The notes under the pieces: generated by a model
Database searches by the model: none
What the model was told of the DNA's origin: nothing
Seen by the model: the letters and a program-made list of their open reading frames with translations, nothing else
Made by a program: the position numbers and the translations under genes
Part shown: positions 7,361 to 17,727 of the stretch, piece by piece
Layout: every line of letters starts with the position of its first letter
How positions within the stretch are numbered: position 1 is the first letter of the stretch
DNA from: Novispirillum itersonii
Lineage (GTDB): Bacteria > Pseudomonadota > Alphaproteobacteria > Rhodospirillales > Rhodospirillaceae
Direction of reading: 5' to 3'
Assembly: GCF_014205675.1 (NCBI RefSeq)
Contig: NZ_JACIIX010000005.1
Coordinates: 1-64,000, forward strand
Length of the DNA stretch: 64,000 nt

Positions 7361-7543
7361 TTTCTGATCCCACCGCGTTGAGGATGATCTTACGCTTTGT
7401 ATTCTTTTTGTCGACAAGAATTTTTCGCAAAAAAAGAGCAATCCTTTTCAACAGGATAGATCTTCATAACCGCGCCGGACGTTGACATCACGCCCCGGTC
7501 AGGGGATGGTTCCGCCACGCCGAAGACCATTTGGGAACAACCG

Positions 7544-8497
7544 TTGGAAATGCAGAACAACAGCCGGGACCGGGCCCTGAGCGTCGCCCTTGTGGTCCCC
7601 TGCTATAACGAGGCCCAGACCATCGCCGACGTCATCACCGGCTTCCGGGCCGCGATGCCGGAGCTGTCGATCCATGTGTTTGACAATGCCTCCACCGATG
7701 GCACGGCAGAGGTGGCGCGCCGGATGGGGGCGGAGGTCATCCACGTTGCCGCCAAAGGCAAGGGCAATGTGGTGCGGCGCATGTTTGCCGATATTGATGC
7801 CGATGTGTACGTGATGGTGGACGGCGATTCCACCTACGACGCCGCCAGCGTCAGGGCCATGGTCGATAAACTGGTCGATGAAAAGCTGGATATGGTGGTG
7901 GGGTGCCGCCAGACCCCGTCGGAAGTGGCCGGGGCCGCCTACCGGCGTGGCCACCAGTGGGGAAACCGCATGCTGACCGGCAGCGTCCGCCAGATTTTCG
8001 GCGGCGCGTTCACCGATATGCTGTCCGGGTACCGGGTGTTTTCCCGCCGCTTCGTCAAATCGTTCCCGGCCCTGTCCGCCGGGTTTGAAATTGAAACCGA
8101 ACTGACCGTGCATGCGCTGGAACTGAGCATGCCGATCGGCGAGGTGATGACCCCCTACGGCGCCCGCCCGGAAGGATCGGAGAGCAAACTGTCCACCTAC
8201 CGCGACGGCTGGCGGATCCTGAAGACTATTCTGCGGCTGTATATGCTGGAACGGCCCCTGCACTTTTACGGCCTGATCGCGGCGGCGCTGGCCGCCCTGT
8301 CGCTCGGCCTGTCGGCACCGGTGCTGCTGGATTTCCTGCGGACCGGGCTGGTGCCGCGCCTGCCGACGGCGGTGCTGTGCGCGGCGCTGATGCTGCTGGC
8401 CGCCATGGCGCTGCACTGCGGGATGATTCTCGACAGCGTCACCCGCGGCCGGCAGGAGAACAAGCGCCTGTCCTACCTCGCGGTGCGGCCGCGCTGA
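7544..8497 (+). CDS. Family 2 glycosyltransferase with C-terminal membrane segments
   Basis: 317 residues. A GT-A fold starts at residue 14 (VALVVPCYNEAQTI), with D-N-A-S-T-D-G-T near 48 for nucleotide binding and M-V-D-G-D-S-T-Y near 92 as the D-x-D metal site. F-x-D-M-L-S-G-Y-R-V-F near 160 resembles dolichyl/polyprenyl-phosphate sugar synthases. Two hydrophobic helices near residues 243-262 and 275-295 anchor it in the inner membrane. The likely reaction is transfer of a sugar from a nucleotide donor to polyprenyl phosphate, feeding surface glycan synthesis. The gene for a large membrane protein follows 27 bases later, so the two probably act together. Confidence 0.8.
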   Translation: MEMQNNSRDRALSVALVVPCYNEAQTIADVITGFRAAMPELSIHVFDNASTDGTAEVARRMGAEVIHVAAKGKGNVVRRMFADIDADVYVMVDGDSTYDAASVRAMVDKLVDEKLDMVVGCRQTPSEVAGAAYRRGHQWGNRMLTGSVRQIFGGAFTDMLSGYRVFSRRFVKSFPALSAGFEIETELTVHALELSMPIGEVMTPYGARPEGSESKLSTYRDGWRILKTILRLYMLERPLHFYGLIAAALAALSLGLSAPVLLDFLRTGLVPRLPTAVLCAALMLLAAMALHCGMILDSVTRGRQENKRLSYLAVRPR

Positions 8498-8524
8498 TCC
8501 CCCACGCCACAGGAGAGGCCCCCG

Positions 8525-10066
8525 GTGCTGACTGGACAGAGGAACGGACAGAGGAACGGACACCCGGTCAGGACCCGGCTGCTGACGCTCACCGGACAGC
8601 GGGCCTATGGCTGGCTGGTGGCGGTGGTCACGCTGGCCGCCCTGCTCAATCTGGCGTTCAGCGGGCAGGGCTTTGTGTTCTGGCCGGATTCCATCGGCTA
8701 TCTTGGCCCGGTGGCGGATCTTCAGGCCGGGCGGGGCTTTACGGCGTGGCTGGGGCGCGGGTTTCTCTACCCGGCGTTCCTTGCCATGCTGATGCCCGAC
8801 AGCGGCCAGTACCTGCGGGTGCTCTATGCCCAGATGGCGCTGCTGGCCGGGGTGTTTGCCTTCGCCGGATGGCTGGCGTGGCGGTGCGGGCAGAGTCTGT
8901 CCCCCCTCCCGCCATGGCGGGCGGTAACGGCGCGGGCGGTGCTGCTGACCGGGCTGATCAGCTTTGATTTCAACTACGCTCAGCTTGGGCTGGCCCATAC
9001 CGCCATGCCGGAAACCGCGTTTACGGCCCTGCTGGCCCTGCAATGTTTTCTGGTGTGCACCGCCCTGCTGCCGGGCCATGCGCGGACCCAATGGATCAGC
9101 CTGACCGGGCTGACCGCCCTTGGCCTGCTGCTGATCCTGCTGAAGCCGCATTATCTGGTGACGGCCTTTGCCCTGCCGGGGGTGATCGCCCTGATGCTGC
9201 GGAACCAGCTACCGCTGCGGTTCCTGCTGCTGGCGCTGGTGCTGGGGGGCGTTGCCGCTGCCCCTTTCCATCTGGTTGACCGGCACCTGAAGGCGCAGTA
9301 CGACCCGGTGACGGCCAGACTGTTCGCCCCCAGAACCCTGTTCTGCAATAACCTTGATGTCCTGACCGTCGCCTTCCAGCGGGGGATGGCGGATGATCTG
9401 GCGGTCGGGCCGCAGGCTGCCGAAATCCTGAGCCAAGGCTCAGGCGGGTGGGATACGCTGGGTTTTAATGGCGATACCTGCTCGTACGGGGATCTGGCGC
9501 GGACGATCAACAGCCACTTCACGGATGCCCCGGAGGCCGAGGCCCGGTATTACTACACAACCTATCTGACGGCGGCGCTGACCGCGCCCGATCAGATACT
9601 GCGACGGCTGAGCCGCCAGATCCGCAAGGTGATCGCCGCGCCGCTGCCCGGCAGACTGGAACTGTCCGGCGACTGCCGCGTGCTGGCGGAGGCATCCCAC
9701 CGTGGTGCCCTGTTCGGGGCCCTGCTGTCCGAATGCCGGGCCACGGCGGCCAACCGGATCAGTTACCATGACATCAAGCCCAAGATCTTCAATGCCGCCT
9801 ATGTCACGCTGATGGTGCTCTGCGGCCTGTGCCTGATTGTCCGCTGGCGCTGCCGCGCCGCAAAAACGGAGGAGCCCACGGCCGTCTGGGGCAAGGCCGG
9901 GGCGGCCAGCCTGCTGGCGGTGCTGTCCTACATCCTGCTGGTGGGGCTGGTGCATTCCTTTGATGTGTTCCGCTATCTGGCGATTATTGCCCCGCTGCTC
10001 CTGCTGTCGTTCTGCGCCATGACGGTGTGGCTGTTCTCGGCAGCCCCCGGCCTGCGGAAAGACTGA
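8525..10066 (+). CDS. Polytopic membrane protein, possible GT-C type glycosyltransferase
   Basis: 513 residues starting at a GTG, with AGGAGAGG about seven bases upstream. Roughly ten hydrophobic segments are visible. The first loop carries F-W-P-D-S-I-G-Y-L (near residues 52-60), an aspartate-containing loop of the kind that binds the lipid-phosphate sugar in GT-C enzymes. A soluble stretch around residues 255-390 interrupts the helices, with several cysteines. No close family is recognised. Downstream placement to a polyprenyl-phosphate glycosyltransferase supports a role in transferring the lipid-linked sugar, but that is inference. Confidence 0.65.
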   Translation: MLTGQRNGQRNGHPVRTRLLTLTGQRAYGWLVAVVTLAALLNLAFSGQGFVFWPDSIGYLGPVADLQAGRGFTAWLGRGFLYPAFLAMLMPDSGQYLRVLYAQMALLAGVFAFAGWLAWRCGQSLSPLPPWRAVTARAVLLTGLISFDFNYAQLGLAHTAMPETAFTALLALQCFLVCTALLPGHARTQWISLTGLTALGLLLILLKPHYLVTAFALPGVIALMLRNQLPLRFLLLALVLGGVAAAPFHLVDRHLKAQYDPVTARLFAPRTLFCNNLDVLTVAFQRGMADDLAVGPQAAEILSQGSGGWDTLGFNGDTCSYGDLARTINSHFTDAPEAEARYYYTTYLTAALTAPDQILRRLSRQIRKVIAAPLPGRLELSGDCRVLAEASHRGALFGALLSECRATAANRISYHDIKPKIFNAAYVTLMVLCGLCLIVRWRCRAAKTEEPTAVWGKAGAASLLAVLSYILLVGLVHSFDVFRYLAIIAPLLLLSFCAMTVWLFSAAPGLRKD

Positions 10067-10072
10067 GGCCCC

Positions 10073-10960
10073 CTACTCCTCCCCCTTCGCCAGATACTGG
10101 GTGAAGGCGCGTTCCGCCGCGCCGGGGGTGCGGTCCAGATGGCGGATCATCACAAAGTGCCGGTGCGGCAGGTCAAAGCGCGGGGCATGCAGCCGCCCGG
10201 CCTTCAGCGCATCGGCCACCACATGGCGCGAGACGATGGCGGCGCAGGTGCCTTCCGCCAGTGCGGCACGGATCGCGGCCCCGGAAGGCAGGGTCAGGCG
10301 CACCGTCACCGCCTTATCCTCAATCCCCGCCTGTCGCAGGGCATCGAAGAAGGCTTCGCGGGTGCCCGATCCGCTTTCGCGCATCAGCCACGGGGTGTCC
10401 GTCACCTCCTGCGGCAAAACGTGGTCGCGGGTCCACCAGCGGTGGCCGGGGCCGACCACCAGCACCAGCTGGTCCCGCACCAGAATGGTCTGGGCCAGCC
10501 GGGCGTCGTCCACCCGGCCTTCGACAATCCCCAGATCCGCCGTGCCCGCCAGCACCGCCGCCACCACGGCGGCGGTATTGCCGACCTCCAGCGCCAGCGA
10601 CAGCCCGGGATAGGCCGAGGCAAAGCGGGTCAGCCGGGCGGGCAGCCACCACGATCCCACTGTCTCGCTGGCCGCCACCGTCAGGCTGCCGCGTTGCAGG
10701 CCGGAGAGTTCATCCAGCATCTGTTCCGCCTGCCGCACCCGCCGCAGGATCACCCGCGCCTCCGTCACCAGCAGGGCCCCCGCCTCGGTCAGGGCCACGC
10801 GGCGGCCGAGGCGGTGGAACAGTTTCACCTGCCGGGCGTCCTCCAGCGCCGCCACGGCGGCGGAGACGGCGGGCTGGCTGAGGTGCAGGGCCTCTGCCGC
10901 CCGCGTGAAGTGCAGGTGGTCGGCGACGGCCAGAAAGATGCGAAGCTGCTCAAAAGTCAT
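10073..10960 (-). CDS. LysR-family transcriptional regulator (YeiE/CysL-like)
   Basis: 295 residues. The N-terminal winged helix-turn-helix begins MTFEQLRIFLAVADHLHFTR, with the recognition helix around L-S-Q-P-A-V-S-A-A-V (residues 28-37). The effector domain starts about residue 88 (G-S-L-T-V-A-A-S-E-T) and has a G-S-G-T-R-E-A-F segment (near 197) that matches the ligand cleft of the YeiE/CysL group. Its ATG overlaps the stop of the YeiH-family exporter gene by four bases, so the regulator is translated from the same message. It very likely controls that exporter in response to a sulfur-containing anion. The pairing with yeiH-type genes is well known in other proteobacteria. Confidence 0.85.
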   Translation of the reverse strand: MTFEQLRIFLAVADHLHFTRAAEALHLSQPAVSAAVAALEDARQVKLFHRLGRRVALTEAGALLVTEARVILRRVRQAEQMLDELSGLQRGSLTVAASETVGSWWLPARLTRFASAYPGLSLALEVGNTAAVVAAVLAGTADLGIVEGRVDDARLAQTILVRDQLVLVVGPGHRWWTRDHVLPQEVTDTPWLMRESGSGTREAFFDALRQAGIEDKAVTVRLTLPSGAAIRAALAEGTCAAIVSRHVVADALKAGRLHAPRFDLPHRHFVMIRHLDRTPGAAERAFTQYLAKGEE

Positions 10961-11946
10961 ACACTCAGGAAACCCCGGATCAGCGCAAAGCTGAAGAGGA
11001 AAATCACCAGCGTCGCCACCAGCCCCAGCGCCACCGGCCGCCAGCCCGCCTGTTTCAGCGGGGCCAGCGCGGTGGACACCCCCAGCGCCGCCAGCGCCGT
11101 GGTCAGCAGGGCCAGACTTACCGGGCGGGCCAGCGCCTGCACCGCCTGCGGCACCAGCCCAAAGCTGGCCAGCGCCATAAAGCCGACGAACACCAGCAGG
11201 AACAGCGGCGGCGTGCCGCGTTTGCCATCGCCCAGCAGCGCCACCACCGGCACCAGCAGGGCCACCCGTTCCAGCTTGGCGATGGTGCCGAAATCGGCGG
11301 CCACCGGCCCCTGCTGCACCGCCGCCCCCACCGCATGCGCCACTTCATGCAGGCTGGCCCCGGCCCACAGCCCGGCCTGCACCGCATCCAGATGCAGCAG
11401 CGCCGACAGGGTCGGGTGCAGCACCATCCCCAGCGATCCGAACAGGGTGACAATCGCAATCGCCACCGCCGCATGCCCGGCGGTGTCCTGATCCTGCTGA
11501 TGGCGCGCCGCCACCGCCAGCACCGCCGAAGCGCCGCACACCGCCGTGCCCGCCGCAATCAGCCGGGTCAGGCCCGGCGGCACCTTCAGCCAGCGCCCGA
11601 CCAGCAGGGTGGCCGCCAGCGTCACCGCCAGCGTCGCCGCCACCGCCAGCACCCCGCCCCAGCCGATGCGGGCGGCATCCTGCACCGTTACCCCCAGCCC
11701 CAGCACCGCCACCCCGGCCCGCAGGGTGAACCGCCCCCAGCCGGACAGGCCGGGCAGCCCGCCCGCCCCCGGCCAGCGCCAGCGCACCAGCAGCCCAAGG
11801 ATCAGCGCCAGCGCCAGCGGCCCGCCGATGAACCACCCGGCGGCGGCGGCGGCGGTATTGCCCGCCATCGCCAGCCCGCCAAGGGCCAGCGCCAGCAGCC
11901 AGCCGGTACGGGCGGTCAGGGCCAGCGGAATCCTGAGAGGTGTCAT
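10957..11946 (-). CDS. YeiH-family putative sulfate exporter
   Basis: 329 residues with about nine or ten transmembrane helices. Family signatures are L-G-L-G-V-T-V-Q-D near residue 82, the A-G-T-A-V-C-G-A-S-A block near 131-140 and G-A-S-L-H-E-V-A-H-A-V-G-A near 196-208. The family is annotated as a sulfate or sulfonate-derived sulfite/sulfate exporter of the inner membrane; direct transport evidence is limited. It is the first gene of a two-gene unit with the LysR regulator. The last four bases overlap that regulator's start (ATGA). Confidence 0.85.
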   Translation of the reverse strand: MTPLRIPLALTARTGWLLALALGGLAMAGNTAAAAAGWFIGGPLALALILGLLVRWRWPGAGGLPGLSGWGRFTLRAGVAVLGLGVTVQDAARIGWGGVLAVAATLAVTLAATLLVGRWLKVPPGLTRLIAAGTAVCGASAVLAVAARHQQDQDTAGHAAVAIAIVTLFGSLGMVLHPTLSALLHLDAVQAGLWAGASLHEVAHAVGAAVQQGPVAADFGTIAKLERVALLVPVVALLGDGKRGTPPLFLLVFVGFMALASFGLVPQAVQALARPVSLALLTTALAALGVSTALAPLKQAGWRPVALGLVATLVIFLFSFALIRGFLSV

Positions 11947-12061
11947 GATCGGGGATCCTGCGCGTTTTCAAGACCTTGACCATGCCCCGGACCAGCTGAT
12001 CATTCCAACTGATTGAAATGATGATTTTAATAAACTCAGTTTATCAATCTTATCCACAATC

Positions 12062-13565
<1,504 letters not shown>

Positions 13566-13595
13566 GTTTCGGACCGTTGCCTTTGGTCGACTTTC

Positions 13596-13628
13596 CCCCC
13601 GGATCCCTGTGGTCCGGGGGTTTTTCTT
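13596..13628 (+). terminator. Intrinsic terminator of ccrM
   Basis: An 8-bp GC stem (CCCCCGGA, 13596-13603, with 13613-13620) and a nine-base loop are followed directly by TTTTTCTT. It lies 30 bases after the ccrM stop codon. Confidence 0.9.
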
Positions 13629-13832
13629 ATGGGGGGGGCCCTGTGCCCGCACTATAGGAATAAGCACAGCCACTGGCCTGATTTTAAAGCCCTCTTTACG
13701 ACCTCCCACAGAAAGGCCATCGACCTCCCCGTACAACTGATGATTTTTACTGAAAAAATTTTCCCTTTGATGATTTTAATTTTTGGGGAAAACTTTATAA
13801 AAAGAGAAACCACTTACCCAAACGAGAAAAAA

Positions 13833-14594
13833 ATGAAACAAAGTGACCTTTCAGCGATTGCCGAGGGACGCCTCCTTCCCCTTCTCTCCAATTGCTCTGA
13901 CGACGACCTTGACCCTCTGGTCTCATATATTTTGTCATCAATTTCGGAAGAGATAAGTAACACAGAGGAATACAAATCATATTCACCTCAACATTCAAAA
14001 TATGTATACAATATTGTTAAAGAGATTCGCCTTATGGGAGGAAATAGCTTTGCCAATATATTTCGTGGAAACGGCCCCCCTTACGATGAGATTGTCAGAG
14101 ACGTTTGTGAACACATTGGGATAAAAGAAATACCTAAAAATTCTGCTGAAGCTGAGCAAAAAATACTTGTGAAGATTTTTGAAGAGGCCTGGGAAAAGAT
14201 GCCCACAGCTGACCGGGAGACTTTCCTCCAGGAGATGAAAGCTGCTGGCCAGACCGGACGTGATTTTTCTGCCGTGATGCCCATCACCGCAATCATGGCC
14301 CAGGTTGGAGTTCAGATGAGCGGATTCCTGATGTACCGGATGGCAACCGTCGTCGCCAATGCTGTTGCGAAACAGCTTTTGGGCAAAGGCCTTACCTTCG
14401 CCGCCAATGCCGCCCTTACACGGACGATCGGCGTTCTCGCCGGACCGATCGGCTGGATCATAACAGGCCTGTGGACTGCCATTGATCTGGCTGGCCCGGC
14501 ATACAGAGTCACCGTACCCTGCGTCATCCACATTGCCTATCTCCGGCAAAAAATCCTGTACTCCGCGATCGCAGAAACCGAAACTACCCCCTAA
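13833..14594 (+). CDS. YaaW/UPF0174-like protein
   Basis: 253 residues from the ATG at 13833, preceded by a purine-rich GAGAAAAAA. The open frame extends 68 codons upstream, but that part is not conserved. Residues near 68-92 (MGGNSFANIFRGNG then Y-x-E-I-V-R-D-V) and the C-terminal AYRVTVPCVIHIAYLR match conserved blocks of E. coli YaaW. Between them, Ala/Gly-rich hydrophobic stretches (about residues 150-215) could insert in or lie on a membrane. The molecular role of this family is unknown. The first ~130 residues are encoded by AT-richer DNA than the surrounding genes, which suggests transfer. The gene is followed by another unknown membrane/coiled-coil gene on the same strand. Confidence 0.65.
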   Translation: MKQSDLSAIAEGRLLPLLSNCSDDDLDPLVSYILSSISEEISNTEEYKSYSPQHSKYVYNIVKEIRLMGGNSFANIFRGNGPPYDEIVRDVCEHIGIKEIPKNSAEAEQKILVKIFEEAWEKMPTADRETFLQEMKAAGQTGRDFSAVMPITAIMAQVGVQMSGFLMYRMATVVANAVAKQLLGKGLTFAANAALTRTIGVLAGPIGWIITGLWTAIDLAGPAYRVTVPCVIHIAYLRQKILYSAIAETETTP

Positions 14595-14684
14595 CTTCCC
14601 GGTCTCCGGCATGAGGCAGAAGGATCGACCACAGTCCTCCTTCTGCCGCCGCGCCCGATACCCTCAAAAACCGAAGGCCTCCAG

Positions 14685-15608
14685 ATGGCGACACTACAGC
14701 AGGTTCTGCTTGAAATTCCCGAGCATATTGCCGAAGGCCTTGCCAACGGCACCCTGGAGCGTGTAGGCGGCGTTATTCGCTCTAAAGACGGCACTATCTA
14801 TGCCTTTTTAAAGGAAGGCGAGGCCTTTCTGGAAACGGTAGAGGCAGGTGGAACTCTGCCCCCTGCCCTCGACAACCTCTCTCAGTTGATGAACCTGAGC
14901 CTCGGATTACAGGTTTTGACCCTTGGCGTCACGGTTTCCGGATTTGCCCTGCTGAACACAAAGCTCAAACACATTGACCGCAAGCTGGATGACCTTGCCC
15001 GATCAACGGCAAGACTCCAAGGAGACCTGACCTGGATGCAGCAGGTCCGCAATATTGAACGGTCCGCCGATCTCCTTGCCTGCTTGGAGGACGCCCACTG
15101 GCGCGAAAAAACCAACCGGCTGGCAAGTGGCGATGATCTTCGCCGCAAGCTCTCCACCGCACATCTGACCTATTCTAAGCTTATGTCAAGTATGCTGGCA
15201 GAGGCACGTGCCCATCAGGATCATGAGGCCTACCTATCATTCTTTCAGTGCTGTGCCCTTTCCGGCATCGCGAAAACCCGCTTCGACTGGGTGTTCGACG
15301 GCTCTGCCGCTGCCGCAGAAACCCAGAGAGAGGTGACAGAAACCCTCTCGAAAGCCCAGAATGAATTCCTCCGCCCCATGAGAGAATATTCCCCCCAGCA
15401 CTTAATCAGAATCCCACTGGAAGATATACCTCATATAAATCATGCAAAATTAACTATGACCGAGACCATAAGGCGATCTGAATCTTATATTCAAGAGATT
15501 GAATATTGTATTTCCAAGGATATTTCAATAAAGGAATGGGATTTATTATCCCCAGCATCAAATGAATTTATAAAACTCATCCCTTATGAAAATAGAATTT
15601 CAGAATAA
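14685..15608 (+). CDS. Unknown protein with one membrane helix and coiled-coil
   Basis: 307 residues; I recognise no family. A hydrophobic segment at about residues 72-95 (L-G-L-Q-V-L-T-L-G-V-T-V-S-G-F-A-L-L) is followed by a heptad-like stretch, TKLKHIDRKLDDLARSTARL (about 97-116). The remainder is mostly helical, and the C-terminal ~70 residues are Ile/Glu-rich and encoded by AT-rich DNA. It starts 90 bases after the YaaW-like gene and ends 5 bases before a hairpin terminator, so the two form a small transcription unit. A membrane-anchored sensor or partner of the YaaW-like protein is possible. The position and base composition mark the pair as accessory. Confidence 0.6.
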   Translation: MATLQQVLLEIPEHIAEGLANGTLERVGGVIRSKDGTIYAFLKEGEAFLETVEAGGTLPPALDNLSQLMNLSLGLQVLTLGVTVSGFALLNTKLKHIDRKLDDLARSTARLQGDLTWMQQVRNIERSADLLACLEDAHWREKTNRLASGDDLRRKLSTAHLTYSKLMSSMLAEARAHQDHEAYLSFFQCCALSGIAKTRFDWVFDGSAAAAETQREVTETLSKAQNEFLRPMREYSPQHLIRIPLEDIPHINHAKLTMTETIRRSESYIQEIEYCISKDISIKEWDLLSPASNEFIKLIPYENRISE

Positions 15609-15613
15609 AATAA

Positions 15614-15643
15614 ATGTCTGGCCTGATAAATCAGGCCAGACAT
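15614..15643. terminator. Hairpin terminator after the unknown pair
   Basis: A 13-bp perfect stem (ATGTCTGGCCTGA, 15614-15626, with 15631-15643) with a TAAA loop sits between two convergent genes. An AT-rich stretch follows on the plus side, though without a clean U run, so it probably serves both genes. Confidence 0.65.
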
Positions 15644-15684
15644 CAGTATTTCGAAAATAATATTAAAGACATAACCAGTTCAGC

Positions 15685-16536
15685 TTACACCGCCTTCCCG
15701 GCGAAGTCGGCGGCGCTGTGGCGTTCCGGCACCTGCTCCGCCTCATCGCCCCAGGTGCGGGTGACCATCAGGCCGCGCTTCACCGCCGGGCGGGCGGCAA
15801 TCTGCTCCGCCCAGCGCAGCACGTTCTGATAGGATCCGGCGTCCAGGAACTCGGCGGCGGCATAGACCCGGTTCAGCACAATCTGCCCGTACCACGGCCA
15901 GATCGCGATGTCGGCGATGGTGTACTCCGCGCCGCCGATGAAGGGGCGCTCCGCCAGCAGTTTATCCAGCAGGTCAAGCTGGCGCTTCACTTCCATGGTG
16001 TAGCGGTTGATCGGGTATTCGTACTTGGCCGGAGCATAGGCGTAGAAGTGGCCGAAGCCGCCCCCGGCGAACGGGGCCGCACCCTGAAGCCAGAACAGCC
16101 AGTTCAGCACTTCGGTCTTCCGCGCCGGATCGGCGGGCAGGAATTTGCCGAACTTTTCCGCCAGATACAGCAGGATGTGGCCGGATTCAAACACCCGCAC
16201 CGGGGCCGGGCCGGAGCGGTCCAGCAGCGCCGGAATCTTCGAGTTGGGGTTGACCGCGACAAACCCGGAGGAAAACTGGTCACTGTCGGAAATGCGGATC
16301 GGCCACGCGTCATATTCCGCCGCCGTCACCCCGGCGTCCAGCAGCTCCTCCAGCAGGATCGACACCTTGGCCCCGTTGGGGGTGGCGAGGGAATACAGCT
16401 GAAGGGCATGCGCCCCTTCCGGCAGCGCCCGGTCATACTGCGCCCCGGCGGTCGGGCGGTTGGTTTTGGCCCAGGCCCCGCCGCTTTCGGCGTCAAAGGT
16501 CCAGACTTTCGGCGGCTGATAGGTGGTGTCGGTCAT
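15685..16536 (-). CDS. yghU: YghU-like glutathione-dependent disulfide-bond oxidoreductase
   Basis: 283 residues, the normal length for the YghU/Nu-class glutathione transferases. It begins Y-Q-P-P-K-V-W-T and contains NRPTAGAQYDRALPEG (near residues 26-41), a class signature. The thioredoxin-like domain (about 45-130) has the T-P-N-G-A-K-V-S-I-L-L-E-E segment, and N-P-N-S-K-I-P-A-L (near 95-103) carries the cis-proline. A helical C-terminal domain follows, with Y-T-I-A-D-I-A-I-W-P-W-Y near 205. These enzymes bind two glutathiones and reduce disulfides or organic hydroperoxides in the cytosol. It stands alone, divergent from a membrane protein gene across a poly-C tract. Confidence 0.9.
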   Translation of the reverse strand: MTDTTYQPPKVWTFDAESGGAWAKTNRPTAGAQYDRALPEGAHALQLYSLATPNGAKVSILLEELLDAGVTAAEYDAWPIRISDSDQFSSGFVAVNPNSKIPALLDRSGPAPVRVFESGHILLYLAEKFGKFLPADPARKTEVLNWLFWLQGAAPFAGGGFGHFYAYAPAKYEYPINRYTMEVKRQLDLLDKLLAERPFIGGAEYTIADIAIWPWYGQIVLNRVYAAAEFLDAGSYQNVLRWAEQIAARPAVKRGLMVTRTWGDEAEQVPERHSAADFAGKAV

Positions 16537-16614
16537 GGCGGGTCCCCTTGGGGTGTGTCTTCAGTCCCTGTGGCATATAGGCCCCGTTCCCGGCCCCGCC
16601 AGAGGGGAACTCCG

Positions 16615-16630
16615 CCCCCCCCCCCCCCCC
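16615..16630. repeat. Homopolymer of 16 cytosines
   Basis: An uninterrupted run of 16 C lies between the divergent yghU and membrane-protein genes, 58 bases upstream of the ATG at 16689. Tracts of this length slip readily during replication and could alter promoter spacing. They are also a common place for sequencing or assembly error. Confidence 0.9.
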
Positions 16631-16688
16631 TCTTGCCACCCTCCCCCGTTTTCTGCATGGTGACGGTCACAACCAGCGGGGGAGCCCC

Positions 16689-17702
16689 ATGTATACCGAC
16701 GAGGATCTGGACGCCGCCGTCACGGCGGGCATTCTGGACACCCGCACCGCCGCCGCCTTCCGCACCTTCGTGGTGGCGCGGCAGGGCGGGCGGTTGGCAG
16801 ACGAGGAACATTTCCGCCTGCTGACCGGCTTCAACGACATTTTCGTCTCCATCGCCCTGACGCTGGTGCTGGCGGCGCTGGCCGGGCTGGGCATGCTGGT
16901 TTACCCCGGTGTCGCCGGGGCGCTGGTGGCCGGGGCGGCGTGGGGGCTGGCCGAATACTTCACCCGCCGCCGCCGTATGGCCCTGCCCTCCCTGCTGCTG
17001 CTGCTGGCCTTTACCGCCGCGCTGGGGGCTGGCCTGAGCTTCAGCCTGATGCCGCTGTTGCCGGTGCCGCAGCAGCCTTACGGCATGCTGGCCGGGGCCA
17101 TGCTGGCCACCGCCGGGGCACTGGCCCACTGGCGGCGCTTCCGGGTGCCGGTCACCGTCGCCGCCGGGGTCGGGGCCGCCGCCGCTGCCGTTCTGGCGCT
17201 GGTGCTGGCGGTGTTCCCCGATGCCGCCCCGGTGCTGCCGTGGCTGGTGCTGCCGGCCGGAATGGTGGTGTTTACGCTGGCGATGCGCTGGGATGCCAGC
17301 GACCGTGACCGCGCCACCCGCCGCTCTGATGTCGCCTTCTGGCTGCACCTGCTGGCCGCCGGGATGATCGTGCACCCGGTATTCGGCCTGCTGCCAAACC
17401 TGTCCTCCCCCGTCGCCGGGGCCGGACTGGTGCTGGCGGTCTATGCGGTGCTGATGGCGGTGGCGCTGATCACCGACCGCCGCGCCATTCTCGTCTCCTC
17501 GCTGGTCTATGTGCTGTACGCCGTGGTCTCCGCCGTCACCCACAGCACCGTGCTGGCCGGAAGCTCCATCGGCTGGGCGCTTGTCGCCCTGCCGGTCGGC
17601 AGCGTGCTGCTGCTGTTCTCCGCCTTCTGGCACTCCGCCCGCCGCACCCTGCTGCGCCGGATGCCGCAGGCCATCCGCGACCGGGTGCCGGTGGCGGGGT
17701 AA
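16689..17702 (+). CDS. Multi-pass membrane protein of unknown function
   Basis: 337 residues with a soluble N-terminus (about 55 residues: M-Y-T-D-E-D-L-D-A-A-V, then E-E-H-F-R-L-L-T-G-F-N-D-I-F) and about ten hydrophobic helices after it. The N-terminal layout, a short helical module followed by polytopic membrane sequence, resembles the loosely defined DUF2157-like membrane proteins. No catalytic motif is evident. The start is supported by a GGGGGAG just upstream. The gene is followed by the 187-bp repeat array and not by another gene on the same message. Its expression may be affected by the poly-C tract upstream. Confidence 0.7.
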   Translation: MYTDEDLDAAVTAGILDTRTAAAFRTFVVARQGGRLADEEHFRLLTGFNDIFVSIALTLVLAALAGLGMLVYPGVAGALVAGAAWGLAEYFTRRRRMALPSLLLLLAFTAALGAGLSFSLMPLLPVPQQPYGMLAGAMLATAGALAHWRRFRVPVTVAAGVGAAAAAVLALVLAVFPDAAPVLPWLVLPAGMVVFTLAMRWDASDRDRATRRSDVAFWLHLLAAGMIVHPVFGLLPNLSSPVAGAGLVLAVYAVLMAVALITDRRAILVSSLVYVLYAVVSAVTHSTVLAGSSIGWALVALPVGSVLLLFSAFWHSARRTLLRRMPQAIRDRVPVAG

Positions 17703-17727
17703 GGCGCCCCAACGGCCACACCTCTCC

